DNA from: CAYRUP01 sp964427485
GTDB taxonomy: Bacteria > Pseudomonadota > Gammaproteobacteria > DSM-16500
DNA: 17,438 nucleotides
Reading direction: 5' to 3'
Assembly: GCA_964427485.1 (NCBI GenBank)
Contig: CAYRUP010000027.1
Location: 1-17,438 of the forward strand
A program made the translations under genes and the position numbers. Below the pieces are notes generated by a model that saw only the letters and a program-made list of their open reading frames with translations, was not told the DNA's origin and searched no databases. Shown here in pieces: positions 1 through 5,505 of this stretch (position 1 is its first letter; every line of letters starts with the position of its first letter).

Positions 1-51
1 ACTTGGCTTCGAACCAAGTGGTCGGGAGTTCGAATCTCTCCGGGCGCGCCA
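1..51 (+). tRNA. tRNA-Arg (anticodon TCG), 3' part; 5' end outside the window
   Basis: The window opens inside a tRNA. Bases 2-6 and 14-18 (CTTGG/CCAAG) form the anticodon stem around a seven-base loop, CTTCGAA, whose anticodon is TCG at 9-11 (reads CGA). A five-base variable loop follows. The T arm is stem 24-28/36-40 with loop TTCGAAT at 29-35. The 3' acceptor strand CGGGCGC (41-47), discriminator G and encoded CCA (49-51) complete it. That acceptor half matches the GCGCCCG acceptor known from gammaproteobacterial tRNA-Arg, which supports arginine. The D arm and 5' acceptor strand are not visible, so the call rests on the 3' two-thirds. Confidence 0.9.
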
Positions 52-112
52 AATAACGCAATCAGTTAACTTAATTCCCTTATAACCCGAAGAGGATCAT
101 GTAACAGATGAT

Positions 113-153
113 CTGTTCCGCTAATAATGCTGTCTTTATAAGTAGCAGAATAA
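113..153 (+). repeat. Left inverted copy of the repeat flanking the ATPase gene
   Basis: CTGTTCCGCTA (113-123), a 13-base spacer, TATAAGTAGC (137-146), then AGAATAA. The right-hand copy, read on the minus strand from 1678 to 1638, has the same order and spacing: CTGTTCCGCTA, 13 bases, TATAAGTAGC, GGAACAG. The two blocks of 11 and 10 bases are identical, while the spacer is mostly different. The two copies therefore form inverted ends around the ATPase gene. A second palindrome, AACAGAT-G-ATCTGTT (103-117), overlaps this end. The closing half-site here (TAGCAGAATA) has decayed from TAGCGGAACA. Confidence 0.7.
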
Positions 154-161
154 AGCAATCT

Positions 162-1619
162 TCAATTAAATAAATCCTCTAAATAAACAACATTCCCAAC
201 CATATTATTGCAATATTCATTTTTGAAGATGCCACTACTTACAATAAAGCACCACAAAATTTGTTTTTTTGTTCGTGTAACTTCTTTATATATACGTTTT
301 TTCTTTTCAAGTTCTAATGCATAACTTTTTGTTATAGCAAAAAGCTTATCCGTATGCTTTACTTCACATAGAGTCACGCAATCGTCTTCTCTATCAAATA
401 CCAAGTCAATTTGCGCCCCTGATTTATCTTTCCCTGGGTTATACCTCCAATCTCCACAAAATGATTGAATATGGTAAATGTCTAATGCTTTTTTTATTTT
501 ATCTAAATGTTTAAGACAGACCGCTTCGAATGCATAACCCGCCCAAGCGTGCCAGGCGGGGGAATTCATAATTGACGTCCAATGCGAGCTTGTGGATGTG
601 ACACGTGTTCTTTTTCTAAAAGGTTGAATCCAGTAAAGATAAAAAATTGAGTATTCATCAATTAACTTGTAGTGTTGTCCTCTTCGAGTATGCCCAAGTG
701 GAATAAATTTACTGATAAAACCTGCTTCTTCGAGACTTTGTAATCTGATATTTAAGGTACCACCATCCGAAATTTCTTTAACAGAGCTAATTAAATCTTC
801 TCGAGATATCCCATTTTTTTTCTTAGAAATAGCTTTAATTATATTGATATATATTTCTGGTTCATCATATAAAGAATGAAATAATTTATCGAATTCATCT
901 AATAGTAAGCCGCCTTTTTGGAAACATAGAGCGTTAATATTCTGCGCAATTGAAATATTTTTTTTAATATGTTTTAAATAATGAGGTATCCCCCCCATAA
1001 TCATATATATCTGCAATACTTGTTGTTCATTAAATTGATGTCCTCTATAACTCAAAAATGCGGCTACTTCATCGAGAGTAAATGGAAGCAATGGAATATT
1101 AACTGTGATTCGATTATGCAATCCTCCTTTTGCATAAATAATTTTTTTTAACATCCATGACGCTGCTGAACCACATACAACAAGTATTAATTTTTTTCGA
1201 TTGACCCAGTTCGTATTCCAGAAATATTCTAATGCTTTTAAAAAACCAGATTTTGGAGTAGCAAGCCAAGGCAGTTCATCAAAAAAAATAGTTATTCTTT
1301 TGTTTTTAGGTGTATTTTCAATTGCCGAAGTTAGTTGGCGCAGCGCATCCATCCAGTTAGCTTGGACTGCCATTTCAGCATTCGAATAAAAAGCTGAGCC
1401 TAATGAAAAAGAAAAATTTTTAAGTTGGTTATGTAAACTATCATCATTGCCAGTCAATTCAAAAAATATTCCGCCATGTTGACTAAAAAACTGTTTTATA
1501 AGATACGTTTTTCCAATTCGACGTCTGCCATAAATAGCTATAAATTCCGCTGAAGATGATGACAATGTTTCTTCTAGAACTTTTAATTCTCTTTTTCGAC
1601 CGATTATTGGGTCAGTCAT
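162..1619 (-). CDS. AAA ATPase with C-terminal DUF234 / PD-(D/E)XK nuclease-like domain
   Basis: 485 residues of the archaeal-type ATPase_2 plus DUF234 family. Seen: Walker A GRRRIGKT (31-38), Walker B IFFDE with D114 and E115, a sensor-like LILVVCGS (144-151), and an Arg at 170 in GGLHNR. A winged-helix-like middle follows (about 265-330). The C-terminal domain holds E365, D405 (GAQIDLVF) and E419/K421 (CEVKHT), the order expected of a PD-(D/E)XK nuclease fold; all look intact. The family is common in archaea and scattered in bacteria; its function is not well established and DNA binding or cutting is inferred. The start is ATG with AGGA seven bases upstream. The gene is bracketed by inverted repeats (113-153, 1638-1678), and the right copy surrounds its likely -10 (TATAAG). 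It has no obvious functional link to its neighbours, which fits a transferred element. Confidence 0.85.
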   Translation of the reverse strand: MTDPIIGRKRELKVLEETLSSSSAEFIAIYGRRRIGKTYLIKQFFSQHGGIFFELTGNDDSLHNQLKNFSFSLGSAFYSNAEMAVQANWMDALRQLTSAIENTPKNKRITIFFDELPWLATPKSGFLKALEYFWNTNWVNRKKLILVVCGSAASWMLKKIIYAKGGLHNRITVNIPLLPFTLDEVAAFLSYRGHQFNEQQVLQIYMIMGGIPHYLKHIKKNISIAQNINALCFQKGGLLLDEFDKLFHSLYDEPEIYINIIKAISKKKNGISREDLISSVKEISDGGTLNIRLQSLEEAGFISKFIPLGHTRRGQHYKLIDEYSIFYLYWIQPFRKRTRVTSTSSHWTSIMNSPAWHAWAGYAFEAVCLKHLDKIKKALDIYHIQSFCGDWRYNPGKDKSGAQIDLVFDREDDCVTLCEVKHTDKLFAITKSYALELEKKKRIYKEVTRTKKQILWCFIVSSGIFKNEYCNNMVGNVVYLEDLFN

Positions 1620-1637
1620 ATGATGATCCTATTTGTG

Positions 1638-1678
1638 CTGTTCCGCTACTTATAACATTAACATAGATAGCGGAACAG
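1638..1678 (-). repeat. Right inverted copy of the repeat, covering the ATPase promoter region
   Basis: CTGTTCCGCTA (1638-1648) and TAGCGGAACAG (1668-1678) are a perfect 11-base inverted repeat separated by 19 bases. Read towards the ATPase gene (minus strand), the spacer contains TATAAG, a possible -10, about 30 bases before the start codon. The half-sites could thus be an operator as well as an element end. Spacing and both conserved blocks match the left copy at 113-153. Confidence 0.75.
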
Positions 1679-1834
1679 AACAAGTTTTCCCAACTGATAA
1701 ATAGCGGGCAAAGAATATATCGCTACCACAGCACGCGAAAACCTTTTTGTCGTGTAAAGGTAGTTTTTCTTTAACATCAATGCTAAATTAATTTATACCT
1801 ATATTGGCATTGTGATAACAAAAGGATTTGTATC

Positions 1835-2164
1835 ATGATAAAAGAGAGCTGGCCTCGTCTGATAATTTGGCTAATCCCCGCCATCCTTTCTATTATTGCT
1901 CTTGCCAAACTCCCTTATGGTTATTATCAATTTCTGCGAATCGTGATTTGTATTGCTGCCGCATATCTAAGCTACCGCGAATATCAATTAGATGACAAGG
2001 TGACTATATGGGCCGTTGTCTTTGCATTGTTGGCTATTTTATTTAATCCTATCATTCCAGTTCATTTAAAACGTGATATATGGGCAGTGTTCAATATCAT
2101 TTGTGCCATTATTTTCATTGCACACTTGATTGTAACGATAAGAAAAAATCAATTTGACGACTGA
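1835..2164 (+). CDS. Small four-helix membrane protein, DUF6804-like
   Basis: 109 residues, mostly hydrophobic, with about four predicted membrane helices (roughly 8-27, 33-47, 56-73 and 80-100) and a charged C-terminus, RKNQFDD. The LPYGYYQFLR segment (26-35), the AAAYLSYREYQ segment and ILFNPIIPVHLKRDIW (68-83) match the pattern I recall for DUF6804 family proteins. No function is known for that family. AAAGGA lies about nine bases before the ATG and supports the start. It is followed 40 bases later by another small membrane-protein gene on the same strand, so the two may be co-transcribed. Family assignment is from memory of the motif pattern, not a search. Confidence 0.75.
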   Translation: MIKESWPRLIIWLIPAILSIIALAKLPYGYYQFLRIVICIAAAYLSYREYQLDDKVTIWAVVFALLAILFNPIIPVHLKRDIWAVFNIICAIIFIAHLIVTIRKNQFDD

Positions 2165-2204
2165 AATATCAACATCGGCCTGGTAACACCAAGAAGGATA
2201 AAAC

Positions 2205-2510
2205 ATGCATTTTGTAATTTATGGCTTAGCATTTTTCTTTGCAATCACCTGGACGTGGGCGCTGATCATGAACCCATCAAACAGATTAATTTGCAGCGTT
2301 GTCGGGGTTTTTTATTGGTGGGTGGCAATCATTGGATCGCTCATACTAGATTTTAATTATTTTCACTTACTATGGCTTATGCCGTTATCGCTGTTTACAT
2401 CCGGAATAATTATGTACATTCAAATGAGATGGTTTCGACCAACGTTTTGGAGCAATTTAATTTTAACGGGAATCATTACAATTTCTGCAATACTGCTAAT
2501 TACTCATTAA
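2205..2510 (+). CDS. Small hydrophobic membrane protein of unknown function
   Basis: 101 residues with about four hydrophobic segments (roughly 3-21, 27-47, 51-72 and 81-99), no charged catalytic cluster and very few polar stretches. I do not recognise a family. AGAAGGA precedes the ATG by about six bases, a good Shine-Dalgarno, which supports it as real. It lies 40 bases after the DUF6804-like gene on the same strand. Its TAA stop (2508-2510) overlaps the stop of the convergent HEPN-like gene. Expression together with the preceding gene is an inference from spacing. Confidence 0.6.
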   Translation: MHFVIYGLAFFFAITWTWALIMNPSNRLICSVVGVFYWWVAIIGSLILDFNYFHLLWLMPLSLFTSGIIMYIQMRWFRPTFWSNLILTGIITISAILLITH

Positions 2511-2896
2511 TATTTTAAGTAATTATTCTTTAATTCTTGTATATAACTTATAATTTCATCGTAATTTACTGCGACATCATCCTGCTCATAAAAACTTTTT
2601 TCAAACTTTGAATACCTGGCTTCATGATATTTAGATTTCCAACACAAATAATGGGTCAGTGTTTTCAAAAAGCCAGGTGCATTAATGTTGGCTAATTTTG
2701 CCAATCCACTTAAATCATGTGTGAATTGTAACTCTTCGCCATTTATTGTGATGATTGCTTTTAAATAAAGTTCTACAGCTGTGCCAAGCATATAAAGTAT
2801 CACAAAACAAAATTTCATTTTATCTGTTTCAAGCAATACATTCGCTGAATCTAAAAAGACATCCGCCATTGTGGCTAGTTTTTGATTAGATGACAT
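2507..2896 (-). CDS. HEPN-domain-like protein, probably non-catalytic
   Basis: 129 residues, all-helical in appearance. The stretch MLGTAVELYLKAI (36-48) followed by FTHDLSGLAKLA (58-69) has the spacing seen in HEPN-type proteins (hydrophobic helix with E-L-x-L-K-A, then H-D-L in the next helix). The catalytic R-x4-6-H ribonuclease motif of toxin HEPNs is not evident, so RNase activity is not claimed. GGGAG lies eight bases before the ATG. There is no partner nucleotidyltransferase gene next to it; the nearest genes are two small membrane proteins (convergent) and an acyltransferase. A sensor or adaptor role is possible but unproven. Similarity is by eye and moderate. Confidence 0.6.
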   Translation of the reverse strand: MSSNQKLATMADVFLDSANVLLETDKMKFCFVILYMLGTAVELYLKAIITINGEELQFTHDLSGLAKLANINAPGFLKTLTHYLCWKSKYHEARYSKFEKSFYEQDDVAVNYDEIISYIQELKNNYLKY

Positions 2897-3037
2897 CTTT
2901 ATACTCCCAAGTTAATCAAAAATATATTTTATCTTAAGTTTGTTTAATTTCCTCTCCAGTTGACTAATCTATTCCACTGGACCTGCATCATACACTGTCG
3001 TCCTAAAGGAGCACTGAGATAAAGAATGTGCTTTTTA

Positions 3038-3051
3038 TAGCGGAACAGAAC
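3038..3051 (+). repeat. Solo half-copy of the ATPase-flanking repeat
   Basis: TAGCGGAACAGAAC is identical over 14 bases to 1668-1681 and shares 12 bases (inverted) with 112-123. No matching CTGTTCCGCTA partner is present at the expected distance, so it is either a remnant end or an isolated binding site. It sits about 140 bases upstream of the HEPN-like gene start, on the far side of the small-gene block from the ATPase. Confidence 0.6.
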
Positions 3052-3097
3052 CGTAGCTGATCGGTGTTACTCAACTCATGTTATTTTCCTCATATTG

Positions 3098-4168
3098 CTA
3101 CTCATTTTCGAGACTGGCTGAAGAGTTTTCAGCTATATTATTGCTGTTTGCAAGAAGGGTTTTAATTTCATTGACCCATGGTTTGATTTTTGTTTTATAA
3201 AAATAATGATCAAACACACCAAAAGCCATGCCTCCGATGGCGGATATACACATAATAAAGATAAAACATGACAAAAATTTATGATGATGAGAATGCTGTG
3301 TAATTATATACATTGCGACAGTGATGAATATGACATGCACTAAATAAAATCCGTAGGAATAATCACCTAATTTTTCTAAAAATGCGGGAATATGTTTTAG
3401 TCTTTGCGACAACTCCAGAACAAGCACACAGGCAATGCTCCAGCACACATATTGTAGATGGGATGCTAAAGCATCGCCTCGTTTTGATGTAATTAACACG
3501 AAAAATAAGCTGGCGATTATGCACAGAAAAATAGTAGGAATATTTTTGATTTTATCTCGACCCATGAGGCCATATAAAGCGCCTGTAATAAAAACCAGAC
3601 AAATCGGAGAAAACAACATCCATTTGCCTGGAATTTGAGGATTATACGCAGGCACCAGTTGGAATTGTGATGCAAAAATGATGATTCCAGTCCAGATTAA
3701 TAAAGAATAAAAAATTTGTTTATGTGAAAAATTGCATAAGATGAAAATATATATCATTAAGTAAAAAAATATTTCATACATAAGCGTCCAATAAGGAATT
3801 TGATAACTATTGTTAGCATTTGCATCCGGTAATAATGTCATCGAATAGAAATTGAATACCCATGGCCTTCCTATAAAATGAAAAATGAAGCCACTCATCA
3901 GAATTGCAATCCAAAATGACGGATAAATACGCGCAATTCTATTTAGCATAAAAAATTTTCCTTGCGCTAAACAAAGAATCATCACATAACCCGAAATAGC
4001 AAAGAAAAGAAAAACGCCGACACGACCAAAATTGATGAGATTAAATTGAAAATAATCAAGTTGCTTAACCACGCAGGTAAAATAAATGCTATGTTGAAGT
4101 AAAACTAAAAATGCCGCTAAAGCACGTAAGCCTTGTACGCCAGCTATGGGCTTTCCTTTGCTATGCAT
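3098..4168 (-). CDS. Acyltransferase family 3 membrane protein (OafA-like)
   Basis: 356 residues with about ten membrane helices, the usual architecture of the AT3 domain that transfers acetyl or other acyl groups to sugars of LPS, capsule or peptidoglycan at the inner membrane. Seen: the N-terminal family signature GLRALAAFLVLLQH with R15 and H26, and FLFFAISGYVMI (about 53-64), which corresponds to the FFVISGF motif. There is no extra periplasmic SGNH domain, so it is the short form. The acceptor cannot be read from sequence. A divergently transcribed cupin gene starts 98 bases away; since RmlC-type cupins often act on nucleotide sugars, a shared role in surface polysaccharide is possible but only inferred. 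Confidence 0.85.
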   Translation of the reverse strand: MHSKGKPIAGVQGLRALAAFLVLLQHSIYFTCVVKQLDYFQFNLINFGRVGVFLFFAISGYVMILCLAQGKFFMLNRIARIYPSFWIAILMSGFIFHFIGRPWVFNFYSMTLLPDANANNSYQIPYWTLMYEIFFYLMIYIFILCNFSHKQIFYSLLIWTGIIIFASQFQLVPAYNPQIPGKWMLFSPICLVFITGALYGLMGRDKIKNIPTIFLCIIASLFFVLITSKRGDALASHLQYVCWSIACVLVLELSQRLKHIPAFLEKLGDYSYGFYLVHVIFITVAMYIITQHSHHHKFLSCFIFIMCISAIGGMAFGVFDHYFYKTKIKPWVNEIKTLLANSNNIAENSSASLENE

Positions 4169-4197
4169 GTGATTTTTCCGCTCTGTGTTATTCGGGA

Positions 4198-4226
4198 TTG
4201 TTTATCATTATAACCGCAATTATAAT
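4198..4226 (+). promoter_or_regulatory. Probable sigma-70 promoter of the cupin gene
   Basis: TTGTTT (4198-4203), a 17-base spacer and a perfect TATAAT (4221-4226). It lies in the divergent intergenic region; transcription would begin near 4233, leaving a leader of about 34 bases before the ATG at 4267. Confidence 0.55.
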
Positions 4227-4266
4227 CGGAAAATTAAAAATATTAAGAAAATTGGAGATAAATACA

Positions 4267-4650
4267 ATGGATGAAATTGTTCAAATTAGAAAATTTAATG
4301 CGATTGGCGAAGATGAACGCGGTTTAACTGCTGAGTTTTCTCTTCCCCGAAAACAAAATGAATTTGTTTATGTGAGTCGAAAAGCCGGTTCTTTATCTGG
4401 AAATACTTATCATGAAGGGAAAAGTCCAGCGACTCAACCAAAAATGTTTATTTTACTCACTGGAAAAATTGTACTTTCCTACAGAAAAATCGGAACCGAT
4501 AAAAAATATAATAAAGAAATCGACGCACCTGCTGTTATCGAAATTTCCCCACATGTCACTCATAAAGTCGAGGCATTAAATGATTTTGTGTTATTAGAAT
4601 GTAATTCGATAAAAGACATTCAAAATGACAGGGTTAGAGAAGAGGTTTAA
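4267..4650 (+). CDS. Cupin-fold protein, RmlC-like
   Basis: 127 residues from the ATG at 4267. An in-frame start at 4111 is possible but would overlap the divergent acyltransferase gene and pass through the promoter; GGAGA (4254-4258) eight bases before 4267 decides the start. Seen: a beta-rich single domain with GNTYHEGKSP (45-54), MFILLTGKIVLSYR (60-73) and IEISPHVTHKVEAL (91-104), the arrangement of an RmlC-like jelly roll with histidines from both cupin motifs (H49, H96, H99). This resembles cupins of polysaccharide synthesis (CapF C-terminal or WxcM/FdtA type) more than metal dioxygenases. The substrate is unknown. A repeat with a hairpin and T-run follows ten bases after the stop. Confidence 0.65.
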   Translation: MDEIVQIRKFNAIGEDERGLTAEFSLPRKQNEFVYVSRKAGSLSGNTYHEGKSPATQPKMFILLTGKIVLSYRKIGTDKKYNKEIDAPAVIEISPHVTHKVEALNDFVLLECNSIKDIQNDRVREEV

Positions 4651-4659
4651 AAGTGTAAA

Positions 4660-4795
4660 CCCTCATCCCGACCCTTCTCCCGTTCCGGGAGAAGGGAGCT
4701 TTTTGTGTTTGTCTCCCTTCTACCGCAAGTGGAAGAGGGAGCTTTTGTGTTTGTCTCCCTTCTCCCGCTTGCGGGAGAAGGGTTGGGGATGAGGG
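4660..4795. repeat. Nested-palindrome repeat with three hairpins
   Basis: The outer arms (4660-4682 and 4772-4795) are near-perfect inverted repeats beginning CCCTCATCCC. Inside are a perfect 11-base hairpin (4672-4682/4686-4696, loop TTC), an imperfect middle hairpin, and a perfect 12-base hairpin with a TT loop (4757-4768/4771-4782). A 27-28 base unit starting GGGAGCTTTT is present twice (4694-4721 and 4737-4763), so the element has grown by internal duplication. The first hairpin is followed by AGCTTTTT and could end transcription of the cupin gene. It looks like a dispersed REP/MITE-type element. Confidence 0.75.
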
Positions 4796-4833
4796 TGGTG
4801 CCTTTATTATTACTTGATTAAAAAAGGATGCTT

Positions 4834-5505
4834 ATGCAAAAACAATTGGTTGATGTCATCAAACTTAGCACCCAACGCTGCAGAAATCCAATCGAATGCA
4901 AATTAGTTTATGCGACCAAAGAAAATTTCTTAGGCCGTCCGGTGCATGGCTATCATCCCGATGCCATTGATTTTTGTTTGCTAACACGCAATGCAGCGGA
5001 AGCTTTGTGCCAAGTACAAAATCAATTGATTCAGCAAGGCTTAGGTTTATTTGTTTTTGACAGCTATCGTCCGTTACGTGCTGTAGCTGATTTTAAAAAA
5101 TGGATGCATGCAGCAGCGCACGATGAATATGAATTTGAACGCAAAAAAATACATTACCCACATCTAGAAAAAAATCAATTAGCAGAATTGGGTTATGTTT
5201 GTGATGATGTATCCAATCACTGTTTTGGCGACACTATCGATTTGTCCCTCATCGATTTGCACAACAAACAATTGCTCGATATGGGTGCTTGTTTTGATTA
5301 TTTCGATGAAATTTCCCACATTACCGCAACAGAAAAAATCATCGGTAGTACCGCTTTAAAAAATCGCCAAATATTATCTGATATGATGCAACAAGCCGGT
5401 TTTATACCTTATGAAAAAGAATATTGGCATTTTACATTTCGCGAGAGAGAAATTGAGACACCGCTGGATTTTGAAATAACACCTGATTTGGCAGGGTGTT
5501 CTTAG
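4834..5505 (+). CDS. VanX-type zinc D-alanyl-D-alanine dipeptidase (peptidase M15D)
   Basis: 223 residues from the ATG at 4834. An ATG two codons earlier (4828) overlaps the Shine-Dalgarno AAGGA, so 4834 is preferred. The VanX active-site set is present: FDSYRP with R79 (VanX R71), SNHCFGDTID with zinc ligands H129 and D136 (H116, D123), and EYWHF with catalytic E196 and zinc ligand H199 (E181, H184). Family members cleave D-Ala-D-Ala. No signal peptide is visible, so it should act in the cytoplasm. No vanH/vanA-like ligase or two-component genes are nearby, so peptidoglycan recycling or use of D-Ala-D-Ala as nutrient is more likely than glycopeptide resistance. Its stop overlaps the stop of the convergent phosphatase gene. 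Confidence 0.88.
   Translation: MQKQLVDVIKLSTQRCRNPIECKLVYATKENFLGRPVHGYHPDAIDFCLLTRNAAEALCQVQNQLIQQGLGLFVFDSYRPLRAVADFKKWMHAAAHDEYEFERKKIHYPHLEKNQLAELGYVCDDVSNHCFGDTIDLSLIDLHNKQLLDMGACFDYFDEISHITATEKIIGSTALKNRQILSDMMQQAGFIPYEKEYWHFTFREREIETPLDFEITPDLAGCS

Noticed and set aside
52..161. Integrase-type island with a duplicated tRNA 3' end.
   Set aside because: No integrase gene and no second copy of the tRNA 3' sequence were found in the window.
2507..2896. HEPN/MNT toxin-antitoxin pair.
   Set aside because: No nucleotidyltransferase gene is adjacent and the catalytic R-x4-6-H motif is not seen.
4111..4266. Upstream in-frame extension of the cupin gene (52 more residues).
   Set aside because: It overlaps the start of the divergent acyltransferase gene, spans the likely promoter TTGTTT-N17-TATAAT, and lacks a Shine-Dalgarno; the ATG at 4267 has a good one.
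4660..4795. CRISPR array.
   Set aside because: The repeated unit occurs only twice, the sequence between is not spacer-like, and the whole is a nested palindrome.
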